Source of the DNA: Labia minor
Taxonomy: Eukaryota > Arthropoda > Insecta > Dermaptera > Spongiphoridae
Reading direction: 5' to 3'
NCBI GenBank assembly: GCA_963082975.1
Contig: OY720344.1
Span: 30,477,172 to 30,541,171 of the forward strand
Length of the DNA stretch: 64,000 bases
Shown here: positions 12,441 to 26,216 of the stretch, piece by piece
Numbering within the stretch: position 1 is the first letter of the stretch
How the letters are laid out: every line of letters begins with the position of its first letter
Notes under the pieces: model-generated
The model's database searches: none
What the model was told of the DNA's origin: nothing
The model's input: only the letters and a program-made list of their open reading frames with translations
Made by a program: the position numbers and the translations under genes

Positions 12441-13702
12441 AAGGGCTGAGAAATATTAAAAGGACTAAACCATTTGAATTAGTTTTATATTGTTTTTTCT
12501 TTTTAATTAATATCCATTGTAAAATTGTTTGTTGATATGAAAAAATTTGTTACAATAAAGAATAAAAGAAAAAAACCTTGCCGATTTCCACTTCTCAATA
12601 TAATCTAATATTATATTAAAATAAATACTAGATAAGTTTATTCTATAAAAATAATACTGTATAATATTATATAATAACATATTTAAAAATAAAATAATTA
12701 TTTTTTAAAAATGTATTATAATTAATATTTTATATAACAATTTCATATTTAAAAAAATATTTTAGGATATTGACTTAATTGTTAAACTTTTATTGGATAG
12801 AAATGAAAGCAAAGAACATACTTGTTTTTTAAAAAGAAAAATTACTTACTTATATTATAAGTAGATTTATATGATGCATTATACCATTTTCTATTCTCCT
12901 AAAAAGAATCTTAAAATAAAAATATTTCAATTAACAAAAATAATAGTTCATAATGATTTAAGATAAATGTTAATAAAGAAAAATATTTTTATTATATAAT
13001 GGCAATGGTTTTCCTGCATTTGGAGATAGTATTCTGTAAAAGCTATTTGAGCTAGAATAGTTTTTAAGGTTGTTAACTGCAAGTTTGAGAAAAAACAAAC
13101 TCTTTGAAATGTTAGCATTACTAAACACGCTGATTGTGGCAAATGCACATCGTGTTTGAATACCAGGTGATGATAAAAAAAAAACTATTTAGAACAATTT
13201 TATGTTTATCGAATATATAGAAAAATCTTTATATTAATTAAAATATTTAAAATACTAATTTAATAAAGATTTGTTCAGAAAATAATTAAATTTATACTTA
13301 CCTACATGTTTTTCTTAGTTTTCATATAAAAATATTAAGAAAACAATAAAAAAATATCTTCATTAAAATCATTATGATTTTAAATTTGAAAAGAACTTTT
13401 TTCACTTAAAATTTTTTACAAAAATTAATACCGTAATTCTTTAAATTGACTATTTATCTCTTCTGAATCGAAACAAAAGAAAAATTAGTTTTCTTTGTTA
13501 ATTAGAAATATTTCAATCTCTTTCTATTTTGATATTAATATTAATAAAAAATATTAATAAATAAACAACACCATTATTATTTGATAAAACATTTAATTTT
13601 CTTACACTAGAATATAAATTGTATTTATTAATATATAAATAAAAATTTAGAGTAGAATTGTCTATTTTTCTAAGTAATATAAATAATAGATTATACATTA
13701 TT

Positions 13703-16700
13703 TTAAAAATTTTTAAAACTAGTTCCAAAAATTGGATTTGAATTTCCTGGAACTGATGGAGATGCACATTGTGAAGGATTTGTTGTAGATGTAATTTTAC
13801 GTAAAAGATCTCCTTGAATTAAAGAGTCAAGTGCTTTTTGCACATTGGGATCATTAAGAAGAGGTGCAGCTTTAGTAGCAGCCGAATCAGCTGTCCAACC
13901 AAGAGAGCTATTTGTGGAAGATGTAGGAAGAACAGATGGTGGTAAATCTTTTACAGTCTCTGAAGGATTAGAAGAAGAAGTGGAGGTAGATGTGGTGGTG
14001 GTGGTTGTGGTATTGGTGGTAGAGGGTGGAAGGGGTTTTATTAAAATATCCATGATTCGTTTTTTTAATTCTTCTTCTTTTCTCACCGCCTCTATAATAA
14101 CAAATTTAATTTATTAATAATATATTCTTCCCTTACCCATAATTAAATAGTAAGCAAAAGAATAATAAATAAATTAATAAATACCTCTTTCAACAGTTGA
14201 TGCTAATTCTTTATTTTCCCCAAGTTCTGTCCGAACTTGTTCATCTCTACGTCTTTTAAGATAATAAAGTAATTTATCATATTGTAAAACAGTAAGGGGT
14301 CGATTATCAATTAATAAAGAAATCAATTTTTGTATTGCTTCAGGATGGGATTTAGTATTTTTAGGACCAGCCTCATCAAAATTGGATTCTGGCCCAGGAA
14401 CAATCGATAATGGTCCCGAATTGGGTGGTTTATTTAAACTCTTTTCTCGATGTTGCTCAAAATTCCTTATAATAAAGGAAATGGCATCTTCAAGCGGCAT
14501 GTTCCGATGCTCTTCAAAATTGTATTAAAAAAAATAAATACAGTACAATTTATAAACATATAAGGATTATATATATGTTTCAGCAAAAATGCCAATATAT
14601 GATATTAAAGTATTATATAATTATAATAATTAATAATTAATATAAAATATATAATAAAATATAATATTAAATATTATATACTATATTAGAAATATAAAAA
14701 AATCTATATAATATATATAAATTTGAAAAATACAAACCTTCGTGAACTCCTTGAAGAATATTAAGGGTTAAACTATGGTGTTCTTGGTTTTGTGGATGTA
14801 AAACAATTGCATAAAGGGTACCTCTGGAAGATAATCTAGCTAGAATTCTTCCAGAAGGAATCTCTTCATTAGGCAATAAAAGATCTACTCGAAGGCCGGC
14901 TTTTGTCAAACGAGATTCAATATATTCGCCATAATCTCTAAATAAATTTAAAAATTTTAAATAAAAATGGAAATATTATAAGTATTAATTGTATTGGATA
15001 ATTTCTGTAAAGTTAAAATGATAAAGAAGGTGGGATCATTTAGATAGAACTTAATGACATCTGAGAAGAGAAAAATTTAACCAAAATATAATGCAATAAG
15101 AATCAATTTAAAATATTTCTAGAATAAAAACATTTAATAATTCAATAATTAAAAAATATTAAAAATAATTATGTGAAAATTTTCAAAAAATATAATTAAA
15201 TCTTCTTTTGCCTATGTATAAGTTTAATATAATATATTATTGAAGAAAAAATAAATAAATAAGAGATCACAATTCAAATTTAATTTAATAATTTTAATAT
15301 AGATTGCAGGATAAAACTAAAACAACTAAATTGGAATGTCCATTATTATTAATGAATATTAAAGGATTATAGATTTAGGCGTCTTTGAATTCTCTAAATA
15401 ATTCTAAATATAATTAGTTTATTTTTATTTATCCGAAAAATTGAAAACAAATCAATCTTCTGATTTTAAATTCAATTTGCATATTTGTAAGGTCCCAGTG
15501 CTTTTCCATTTTTCATGGTTTTAAGGGTTGTCAAGAGAAATTCAAAGAAATTTAAATCATTATAACCCATTATAAATGAAGGAAGTAATATTCGATTAAA
15601 AGATAAATTTCAAACATTCCGTCTCAATTGGTTTACAGTTTTGTCAAGTAGTATATATTTAATATTATTTCATCTGATTAATCAAGATAATAGTTTAGTA
15701 ATTATCAATGAATACTATTAAAAAATTAAGTACTAATCAAATCATAAGCTTTTTAAATTCTAAAAGTAATTTATTCTAATTTATAGATTGAAAAACATAT
15801 ATTTAAAAATGAATGAATATATATATATATATAAAAGTAGAAAGGTGATAATTCATTAGCAAACGCTTTAATTCATATATATCATATACAAATATAAATC
15901 GTTTAAATAGGAAATACATATAAGGATATAAAATATGTGAAAAAACGTATCAAAAACAATCACATTTTAAATTTGTGATCAATGTTTATGTTCACATAAA
16001 ATTATTATAATTGGAAAATTAAATGTAAAAAAAAATAAAGAATGTTACAAATTTAGTAACATCATAAAACTCACTCCTTACTTCTAAAGCTTTCAAATAA
16101 ATATATATATAAATGTAAATTGTATACCCTTAATAGACAAAAAAGTTAAAGAAATATTTTCATTTAACATTTCTTGAAAAATATATTTTCAAGTAGATTG
16201 TTATAACTCACTATAAGAAAATGGAACACTTTCAGGAACTGTTATGAGAAAAGAATTAATTTCCAGAAATAAATGTTTCTCAGAGTATAAAAAAACTTAT
16301 TCAATCTATATTTTGTGGAGATTAAGTTTTTTTATGAATCTTATATTCTTTGCATATCATCTCATTAATTGTTAAAATGGTTTGATAGAATATATTTTAT
16401 CAAGAAAATAGTAAATTCTAAGGATTAATTTTTATATAAAAAAATTAAATTAGTCTGATCGGATTAATTAATTAACCATTTACACATGTAAGTGTATTTG
16501 AGATTTCTTCCAACATGGAATTTTTTTCTTTTTCGATTAATATGAAAATATTAATATTTAAAAATATAATCTCGGTTGCTGTTAAATTTAATAAAATTAA
16601 AAAATACACCATTTCACCTCTGAATTGTGTGTAAATTGATTAAACGAAATCCAAAAAAGAACGAGGATTTTTGTGTGCATTAACGTTATATATATGTTTG

Positions 16701-19700
16701 AATTAGATATTTATTATTATGACACCCTTCTTCCATTTTTTGGAACACTTGGAATTCGGTCTTAGAGTTAGTTTTTAGTTCTTTCCAAGTTTACAGATCA
16801 TGAAATGGACAAATGTTTTTTATTGAGGATATTATTAACAATATCCAGATGTAATAAAACACGTGTACATAACGTAAAATATTTTCTTTAATAACGTAAA
16901 GTTAGTTTTGTGTCAAATAATTAGTATTTGCGGAAAACTTTCAATTTTTGGCCAAACTTTAAAATAAAATCAGTTGAGACACCAGGTTTCCTTGAAAAGA
17001 CTATGGAGAACCGAAAACTACTATTTAAATATAATACAAAATATAAAAATGTATTTCTACAAATTGTTCAAAATATTATGAATGAATCGGAATAAACCTT
17101 AAAATTCAACAACTTCAGTAAATTATCTGAATTTTTACAGTTGAATTAAAAATAGTTTTAAAAAATTCAATTAAATAAATTACTGTATAAATCTCTTACT
17201 CAAAAAGTGAATACATTAACATAGATTTATAGTTCAAATTATTTTAAATGAATATAAGACGCTCATGGGGAAAAATATCACTTGTCAAAATTTAAAATTT
17301 TTCAGGATCACAAAAACCAAAGCAATTCCTTATTTTTTACTAAGTTAAAATGAAATTTTAAAGAATCATATATATATTGATATAAACTGCATTCGATTAT
17401 CCTGAACAAAGTTTTATGTTGATTTTTGACAAGTTTGTTTTCATAAGAACGTTTGAATTATATAACATAAGTTTAAAGATTTTTAACAAAACAAGTTCAA
17501 GATCTACAAATTCTAATTAAAATTAAAATTTTTAAGAGAATGGAAAAATTAATAAGTGAAATAATTAAATAAGATTTCATTAAGGGATTTCAAAAACTCA
17601 GTTAGAATTAAGTCGAAATAAGCAAATTAAATTTTATATGTTGAGTTTAGGTAATTGTTTTTCACTTAATAAAGAGGACCCACCTTGATGTAGTAACTGT
17701 AAATTAAGATAAATATCTCTCATCTTTTTATTGAAATCAAGAGATCGAATCTCGCCAAGTTGATTTAATTTTAATATACATTAATAAATGGGAAAGATGG
17801 TTAAAATAGGAATGAATCCAGTTGGCCAATAAAAAAAATTAATGGCCACTTTACAAAGAAATAAACAGATATTTTCTTGAAATAAAAAGCGATCTTTTTC
17901 TATTTTTTTTTTAAATATAAAGTTATGTTTCAAATAAAGTTATATAACATAATTTAGTTTAATATTTATTGAAATTAATTATATAAAGTATGGTTTAATA
18001 AAAAAAAATTAAAAATATCAAGACATAATAATGTTTTTTTTAAGAATATTTAATAGATATTATTAAATTTCTTTGTAAATCTTCAGGATCTATAAAAAAA
18101 ATTATGAAATTAAAATATAAAGGTTTTTCAAATATTTACCTCAATTCTTTGTTGACAATAATTATTTCACAATCATTAGGCGTTGGATCAGACGAATTTA
18201 TTATAGTGCGAATAGGTAAGTCACAATTTCTAGATGGCGTGGGTAGTGTTAAAGAAGGATTTTCCCGAAATGAAGGACCAGATTGAGAGAAAGAATCATT
18301 AGGTCTGGAAAATAAATATAAAATTTTAATTATAAGCCAAAAGTTATACTATTATATATAATACTATATATAGTAACTAAATGCAAAATAGAAATAGAAT
18401 AAAATACCCAAAATTTGATGGATCAGTAAATGGTTTATTTATTCGAAAAGGCGGTTCAGTTCCTCCTCCCCCCTGATTTGAAGCTGGAGGGGGTTGGAAG
18501 TCGGATTTGTTTTTTTGAAAACTATTTTCTTCAGAATCATAATTCATATTCATTTCATCGAAATCATTATAATCTTCAGGATCGTCATAAGCTTCCGGGT
18601 CACTTCTTCCGTAAAAACTATCTCTAGATGTAGATTCATTTCCATATCTTTCACTATCGAATCTAGATTTAAATAGAAAAGTAAAATAATAATAAATCTT
18701 AATCAACAAAATTAGAAATTAATTGACAGAAAATAGAAATAATTTGATAAAAACTGATAAAATTGATACTGATTGATTGATAGAAAATGATTAAAACTTC
18801 TATTATAAATATATTTTAGAGACTCTATAAAATTTAAATAATTTAATAGACATTTTTTTTCATTTATGATTATGAGTTGTATAAAACAATAAAATAATCT
18901 GATATAACAAAAATGAAAAATATCTGTCATTTAGAATATTTTCTTTTAAGTATATATGGTATACTAATAAATTGTAAAATGAGGTACCTTGTTCTATTAT
19001 CTCTCCAGTCATTTTCCGGAAGGTTTCTGTCATTTACGGAACCTAATTCTCGAAATTCTCCAGATTCTTGAAATGATTGTCTTGATGTATTTTGATGGGA
19101 AGGTAATGGTTTATTTTGAACACGAGCAAGATTTAATTCTAAACAAAAATGTAATAAATATTAAACAATAGATAAATTTATAGTCATTAAGCCATTTTCA
19201 AATTTTAATGTGTGGTAAAGCTATTAATTTATAAATTTAGACCTTAAATAGTAAAATAGTTGAATTCTCGTTTATTTTGTATCATGTTTACATAAATTAC
19301 ATAAACCAAAATTTTTTTAGAGCATTTAAATTAAATTTTTTGTATTATATTTAAAGATAACTTTTGTTGATTAAGTAAAAATTACAAAAAATAAAATTTT
19401 TGAATGGTTTTTGCAACTACTTCTTGTCAAAAGTTACTTTTATAATAAATTTACCTAATTTTTTTCCATTCAACTTCTGGCCATTTTCATTTTTAATTGC
19501 TTCTTGAGCAGCTGAGTCGCTTTCAAATTGAATAAAACCATACCCTTTTTTAACAACTATTCCTAAAATTAATTTAATATTATAGAACTTAATGAAAACA
19601 TGAAAATTTAAAAAGTCAATTAAATTTTAAGTTTGTGATTTATTATAAGAATAGAATTTTCATTTATTTTAAATAAATTAATAAAGAGAATAACTTGGTT

Positions 19701-19885
19701 AATTGGTTATTTTTCGGGTTTTCAAAGTTTCAATTTTAAATTATTATTTCTTTAATACCTTTAATTGTACCATAAACTTGAAATTTATCTTTTAAATCGT
19801 TTCTTGTAGAAGGTGAAGGTTTTATATTCCCTACATAAACTCTAGATCCAGCGGTATTAGGATTTTTCATATTAAATTTTGACAT
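13703..19885 (-). CDS. NCOA5: Nuclear receptor coactivator 5 / Neosin homologue, complete, 573 aa
   Basis: Eight exons (minus order) are 19885-19759, 19562-19455, 19138-18988, 18662-18408, 18304-18140, 14937-14738, 14511-14185 and 14091-13703. They total 1722 nt and are open throughout. Domains in order: an hnRNP-C-like RRM (about residues 14-85; RNP2 VYVGNI at 16-21, RNP1 KGYGFIQF at 48-55); a low-complexity region rich in R, D, S, Y and G with an acidic DPEAYDDPEDYNDFDE patch; an anticodon-binding-like fold (about 255-365) with EIIIVNKELRDYGEYIESRL, SSRGTLYAIVLHPQNQEHHSLTLNILQG and EHRNMPLEDAISFIIRN; then a Thr/Ser-rich tail that includes a polythreonine run. This architecture is that of vertebrate NCOA5 (579 aa) and insect Neosin, nuclear RNA/coactivator proteins. 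One intron (14938-18139) is about 3.2 kb, ten times the others. Confidence 0.9.
14938..18139 (-). other. 3.2-kb intron of NCOA5 without recognised content
   Basis: AT-rich sequence with short AT microsatellites (for example near 15816-15832). I found no transposon ends, no ORF with family resemblance and no RNA gene. The flanking exons splice across it in frame. Confidence 0.6.
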
Positions 19886-21163
19886 ATCGCTTTAAATTTG
19901 TTTATGTGTTTATATTTTATATTGAGGGGTCAAGTTATATTCTAATGTCTATAAAATAAATGCAAAAATGAAAATCACAAACTGTCTAAACAAAAAGTAA
20001 CTAAATTATAATATAAAATAATTTAATTTGAATAGTCAACTTTCCTGAGATAATAAAGAAATATTTATGAAAACATTATTTTATTTTAAAAATAAATATA
20101 GTACATAAAATTTTATATTTTGGAGGTTTATTCAAAAAGTATTAGAACACAAAACATCTTGTGTTAACAATGAGTTCTTTTGTAAATTTCAGTATAATTG
20201 TTGTAAAAGTGCATTAAACAAAAAAAATAATAAAATAAAACAATTTGCCGCGTCCCTTAAGAACTTAAAAAAAAATTTTCAATTAAAAATGTAATTTTCT
20301 ATATAAAATATAATTAATGTGATATAAATTGTTTTCATTAAAAAATAAATATATTATTGATTATATTATTATATTATATTACTCTTTCAATAATAATGCC
20401 GTTCAGTTGTAAGTTTTATATAATTAATTTTATATACCTATATAGAAAATATTTTAAAACTATATTTTCTTAACTTTTCTAATATTTATATATATTATTA
20501 TATTGAAAAGTAATATTGAAATATACCAAACATTACAATCCTAAAATAGAATAGCGTTAAGATGGAAGTAATACCGGTTAATTAATTGACTTTTATTAAA
20601 AATAAAATTTGAAATCTGAATCTACAGTTTAATAATGAATAATGTATTGTTACTGGCAAACTTAGACAATAACAGAAATTGAAAAATTTCAAAGACATAA
20701 ACCTTATGATGCCAAGGAAATAGTAATTAATAAATATTTGTTAATATTTTTAAATCTAGATTTTTTTAAATCTCGTATTTGATTTTAAAAGATCCTAAAA
20801 GAAATGTATATTTTTAAAATTATTTTATTTAATAGAATTTAATCAATGAATAAAAATAAATTCTTTAAATAAAAATTTTATTTTTAATAATAAGATATTT
20901 ATAAAAAAACAATAAGTATATATAATATATAAGAGGTGAGCTAAAGAAAAATCTCCCTTATATTTTTTAAAAAACCCACAATTTTTTAAATTTTTTTAAC
21001 AATAATTACAATTTAAGAAAATTTATTAACATTTATTATATTTATAAATTTACTAAGTAAAATAATTTTTAGCGTATTGTATATATAAAAAATATGCTAT
21101 GTTCCTAAATTACTTGGTGAAAAATTCTTTGGATTTTGTTTAGCTCTCCAGTAATGAGAAAAT
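19886..21163. other. Intergenic stretch between NCOA5 and BLOC1S2
   Basis: Both neighbours are on the minus strand, so this holds the NCOA5 promoter and the BLOC1S2 3' region. It is AT-rich with no recognisable element or ORF. Confidence 0.6.
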
Positions 21164-22112
21164 TTATTTTTTTTCTAATTGCTTAAATTTATTCTCTAAT
21201 CTTTTAGAATAAGCATCTAGTTTGTAAGCTGCTTGTTCTAATTTATTTACACAATCTTCTATCTGATCAATTTGATCCAAGTATGGTTGAAGACTAGCAT
21301 CTGAAAAAATATAATTTTAAATAATTATTAAAATAAAATTATATAATAAATTTCATTACATATGTTTTGATTAATTAATTAATCTAAATTATTTTTCAAC
21401 AATATATTTAAGTTCTAAAAGAATTATTTAGTTATTAGAGATGTAGATTTAAGAAAATTTTAAAATTTTACGTTTACAAAATTAATTTATATATATATTT
21501 AAATAAATTCTAAATTTTGAAATATTTTAATTAATTTAATATGAAAATATTTGTATCTGAATTATATCCTTTCAATATTTATGACAGTAATTTATAAAAA
21601 TCATTTTAGAAATGAATTAGTCAAATCTTATTTAAATTAGAAGTTGATAAAGATTTAAGTATAAGTAATCATAAAAATAATGTTTCAATACATTTATTAT
21701 TTAATTCAATCATCGATTTTGCAACATTCCCTGCAATTTGTTTCATATCAGAATATTTTGTGATTGTTAATCTATTCATATTTTCTAATAGTCGATAATC
21801 ATCCTAAAACAAATAGATAAATGAATTAATGAATTAATTATTTCTTTAAAAAAATATTTAATACTTGGGTGGTTGAAAGTTCCCCATAAAGATAATCTGC
21901 AGTTTTTTGGAACATAGTGGTAGCTAAACAACTTAAATTTGGATCATATGGATCAAGAGCTTCAAAGCTGCTGGTACTTGTTGATAGTGTTGGTCCTAAA
22001 TTAATTTAAATTGTATAAAAATTAAAGTTTTGGTAATATTTATTTATTAAATTATACCTCTTTTAGGTGAATCTGTCACTCCTTCATTTCCACCTTCTGG
22101 TTCTTCTGACAT
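21164..22112 (-). CDS. BLOC1S2: BLOC-1 subunit 2, complete, 144 aa
   Basis: BLOC1S2 is a helical subunit of BLOC-1 and BORC, the complexes that act in biogenesis and positioning of lysosomes and related organelles. Four exons (minus order) are 22112-22058, 21995-21865, 21803-21692 and 21300-21164, total 435 nt. An acidic N-terminus ([11 protein letters not shown]) is followed by the conserved helical core: [40 protein letters not shown], and [45 protein letters not shown]. The last block matches vertebrate BLOC1S2 almost residue for residue. The human protein is 142 aa. All four junctions keep the frame. The gene is divergent from MOCS2 with 3.6 kb between start codons. Confidence 0.93.
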
Positions 22113-22599
22113 TTTGTTTAATATAAATAAGCTTTTTTTAATAACATTTATTGAATAGAATTTATTTAATAACCAGAATTAATGTTTTGGAAATAAAATA
22201 ATCAATTCATATATAATCAAATGTCATTATATATCAAGAACTTATCAATATAAAGTAATGGAACAGGATATCCAACCAAGAGAATGGTAATTATATTTAT
22301 ATAATATATATATATATATATTTAATATAATATATATATTTAAAGAGCAAATATTCAGGTAATAATCTTTCTAAATTATATGTTATTTATATTAATTATT
22401 ATATATAAATTATTCAAAACTTATCATATTCTTTTAAAATCTACGATATGATTTACGTCATATTTGTAATTTAGACATGTGACATGTGATAAAAAGCATA
22501 AAGGTCGGTAAAATTGCTCATTTATCATTTGTTCCTTATTAAATATATATAGGGTCAATATATATACATTAAATAATAAAAATTTTTGCTGTTTCATTT

Positions 22600-22694
22600 A
22601 AAATACTAATAAGCTTAATATAATCAAAGCTTATATAATCATTCTATTTCCTTTCGACCATTTATCTTCTTAATTACCCAAAATTTACACAAGA
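22600..22694 (+). promoter_or_regulatory. Possible noncoding first exon of the MOCS2 transcript
   Basis: A pyrimidine-rich stretch (TATTTCCTTTCGACCATT) leads to ACAAGATGG followed by a consensus donor GTAAGTTA (donor at 22695). No coding continuation exists before 25701, where TATCTTAACAG is a good acceptor just upstream of the MOCS2A start. Splicing 22694 to 25702 would make a ten-codon upstream ORF ending before the MOCS2A ATG. This is only an inference from splice signals; the exon could belong to an unseen gene. Confidence 0.25.
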
Positions 22695-25600
22695 TGGGTA
22701 AGTTAATAATATATATTTTGCTTGATTTTAATTTTATATAATATATATATATATATAATTGAATTGTATTTTACTTTATTCAATATAGGTTTTTCATATA
22801 TATTTGACATTCTTTTATTTTTATTTATATCAAAATATTTATATATTTTTTACAAGTCATTTCATTTCGTTTTTTTTGTTATTTAATTTTTTGATATTGA
22901 AATTATTTTAATTTAATTTCTTATATTTTTTAAATTTGTGTGAGGTGTAATTTACAAAAAATAAAATGCTACAGGTTGCTTATGTTACTTATTTTCGATA
23001 ATATTTTATCATTTATGATTCTTATTTAAAAAAATTTTCAATTTAAATTAACATTCTATAAATACTTATAATATTTATAATTTGTGTAAGATTTTTTAAA
23101 TTAATAATAAACATTGGATTTCACAGTGAAGAAATTAATTTTATTTTTCTTATGTAATATTTCTTTTTTTATATTTTATTATCATTAAAAATTAATGATG
23201 GTTGATAAAATTTTATTAATATTTTAAGAAACAAGAACTTAAGTTTATATAAAATAAAATATTTAATAAATTATATATTGTTAATATATTTTTGATTCGT
23301 AAATGGTTTTTAATTTATAAATAATTTAATTATTTTATATAAAAATTATTAAAATTTTCAAAAATTTGGAATTTGGACTTTATATCGAAAACATGGATAA
23401 ATATTTTGTATGTTTAATAATATAAATTTTTTCTTATCCAAAGAAAGAGGGTTATTTACGTTAATATTCATAATTTAATATTTAATAGATTTTACAAAAG
23501 AAAAATATTTATAATCTTTTAAAAATCAAAATATAATATAATATTCTAATCTAAAATTCTACTCAAATAAAATTTAATAATGAATATCTTCAAATTTAAT
23601 ATTTGTGATTCCAGTCACTTTTTGGACTACTTAAATTCATTACTCCTTTTGTCTATCTATTACCTATTTAAGATAAAATTTTCCAAGCATATTTCAATTT
23701 GATTAAGTTACGAATACTGCCCTTGAATTCAAACAGTTAAGGTTAAGTGAAGTTTAAAGTTCATTATATTTGAGGAATGTTTAATAAAATATGTAGATTA
23801 AAAAATCATTTTCGATTTAGATTCCATAACATATACTATCGATAAAGTATAAAATTTAATTAATTCTAATTTAATTTAATTATCAATTTAACAAGTTCAA
23901 ACATTGTATTATTGGTATTCATAAAGATACATGATCTGTGATATATAACGGATCTGGTAAAAGTGACCTTTTGGTGCCACCACTAAATGCTCATTAGATA
24001 CTTGACACTTCGAGTGTTAGATTGATTGAGTGTCAAAACACTAAATTGATTTAGTAGTTTGAATGAGTTTAATCATGGAGAAAATTAATGAAAAAATTCG
24101 TTATATTTTAGAATATTATTATTACAAGACAAGAACGCATCACAGAGATATAAAAAAATTATAAAGCGACAAAGGTCGTGATCAAGGAAGGTGAGCCGTC
24201 TCAGTGATGCTAAGTATATGATGGGACTGGAAGAATCGTTGACCATGACGTACTTCCAGTTGGTGAAACGATTACTTCACAAGTCTCTGTCATCCATCAT
24301 GACAACGCCAGGCCAAACACTTCTATAATGATCCGTCAAAAGTTGCAAGAGTTTGGTTGAGAAGTTTTAATGATGTGTCTATATTGTCCCTCATACTATT
24401 ACTTATTCTGATCTCTTCAGAACTCTAGATGGAATTAAATTGGATTCAAAAGAAGCCTTTGAAAAGAAGTTGATTCAATTTTTCAAGCAGAATCCGCAGA
24501 AATCCTTTACCGATAGCATCATGACTGTCTTAAAAATGGTTAAAGATTGTCAATGATAATAATGGCGTATATTTGGTTTAAATCTATTCATTTTCATATA
24601 TTAAAAAAAATCGATTTGAATTTTACTAAAAAAAGCCTCGAACTTTTGACAGACCCAAATATATATTCAGATTTAGTTAGAATTGTAGAATAGACAAAAT
24701 TATATATACTATTAAGCAAAAAAAGAAGACAAATAATCTTTACCTATTGGGAAAGCAATTAATATAAAAGATCAGTTTCATAGATACAAAAAGTTTGGAG
24801 AGAATTGAGCTTGGATGGTGATTATAATAGAAGTTTGGTTGCTATATACAAAAAATCTTAACTTTAAATTTCAGAAAATTCAAAGAAAATGTATATTGAA
24901 ACATTATATTTCTTAAAATAATAAATTTCTTATAATAACTAAAAATATTTTTTGTAATAATATCAAATTAGGAAATTTTTTTTAATACCTAATTAGAATT
25001 ATATACCTACTTAGAATTTTAGATAATAACTAATATCCATAGAAAATAAGTAATATAAATATTGATTATAAATTTATAATAAAAATATTACATAATAAAT
25101 ATAAAATTATTATTTTTTTAAAATTTTTTCTCCATTGAATAATAAAATTTCTTATGTAAAAAATTGTTAGTTCTATCATGGAGGTCATTTCAATTTAACA
25201 TTCTTAATAGTAATGCAAATTCTAGAAAGAAATCTTACACAAAATTTTCTATTTAATTCAGATATTTAACGATTTTAAAAAAAAAATATTTAATAAACAT
25301 TTTTATTTTCGTAAGGTAATTAATTAAGAAGATGATTTTAAAAAAAAATTTTTAAAATTCTAAAAAAAATCTCAAGATGCCCTAATATAATGTCAATCAA
25401 CCAAAAAAACCTCAAGTTTTTAATAATGCTTTAATATAAAAATAATAATGAATAAGGATCCGAATTATTAAAGTAATTTATAAATAAATATAAATAATCT
25501 TATAAACAAGTTTTCTAGATCTAAAGCTATTTATTGGAGATATCAATTATCTAATTATCTAATATATTAATCTATAATATTAATCACAGTATATTTAATT

Positions 25601-25701
25601 ATATTATTGAAATAAAAAAAGTAAATAATAATTCAAGAAAATAAAAAAAACAAAAATATTTTTTATCAAAAAAAAAAAGTAATTTGATACTTTATCTTAA
25701 C
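22695..25701 (+). other. AT-rich stretch upstream of MOCS2A
   Basis: It contains the degenerate mariner element at 24074-24655 and otherwise AT-rich filler. No other exon or element was recognised. Confidence 0.55.
24074..24655 (+). mobile_element. Internally deleted, decayed mariner element
   Basis: A start region MEKINEKIRYILEYYYYK is followed after a gap by WDWKNR, then HHDNARPNTSIMIRQKLQEFG, LFRSLQNSLDGI-like text and a QFFKQNPQKSF tail. This is the order and wording of mariner (mellifera-like) transposases, including the HxDNARPHTS catalytic aspartate block. Most of the first half of the catalytic domain is missing, and stops and frameshifts are frequent. The 3' end CCTCGAACTTTTGACAGACC resembles a mariner terminal repeat. 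It cannot encode an active enzyme. Confidence 0.75.
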
Positions 25702-25746
25702 AGGTTTGAATGTCAAAAAGTATTACACTTAAAACAAGTAATCAAG

Positions 25747-26124
25747 ATGAACCAAGATAAAGGTTTTAATCAAGTTGAAGTTGAAGTTTTATTTTTCGCT
25801 AAAGCTCGTGAATTAGCTGGAGTTAATAAGGCAATTATTCAAACATCTACTTTTATTGACGGAGGAGATCTTCTTAATTTAATTGTGGATCGTTTTAATC
25901 TTCAGGTATCTTTAAAAAAAATTAATTTTGCAAATATATATATATATATATATAATTTATAAATTAGTTAATTTGTTTTTACCATAATTGAATATATTCT
26001 TCATTTTTAGCAAATTTCATCTTGTATTGTACTTGCAGTCGATGAAAATTGGGTACAATCTGGTCCATTGAATCTTAAATCAGGGTCTACTATCGCAGTG
26101 ATACCACCTCTAAGTGGAGGTTAA
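25747..26124 (+). CDS. MOCS2A: Molybdopterin synthase sulfur carrier (small) subunit, complete, 90 aa
   Basis: This MoaD/ThiS-type carrier brings sulfur, as a C-terminal thiocarboxylate, to molybdopterin synthase, which converts cyclic pyranopterin monophosphate into molybdopterin. Two exons, 25747-25905 and 26011-26124, join in phase 0. The product starts VEVLFFAKARELAG, typical of the ubiquitin-like fold, and ends AVIPPLSGG followed directly by the stop. The terminal Gly-Gly is the essential reactive end. Human MOCS2A is 88 aa. I chose the ATG at 25747 because the upstream frame contains a splice acceptor (25701) and no conserved sequence. MOCS2B follows on the same strand. Confidence 0.93.
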
Positions 26125-26216
26125 AAACAATTGTTGTATTACTTGAATAAGTAAAAGTAAGTAAGTTTAAGTTTTTTTAATAATTTTTTTATATTTTAAA
26201 ATTTCCATTTGATCTT

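Larger units (their letters stand above)
9556..13702. other. Intergenic stretch between REP and NCOA5, decayed repeats
   Basis: No host exon was recognised. It holds a diverged copy of the HINE-like family 2 (about 10293-10490), a copy of the repeat also found at 31200-31570 (11105-11540), a hAT-like right end TTTGGCGACCCCTG (ends 11977) whose left partner I could not find, a Jockey-type LINE scrap (12180-12440), and AT-rich filler with AT microsatellites. Confidence 0.6.

Noticed and set aside
12948-13148. 66-codon minus-strand frame of mixed composition
   Set aside because: No recognisable domain and no exon structure; likely chance or an old repeat.
13845-14117. Plus-strand frame with valine run
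   Set aside because: It is the antisense of the polythreonine tail of NCOA5.
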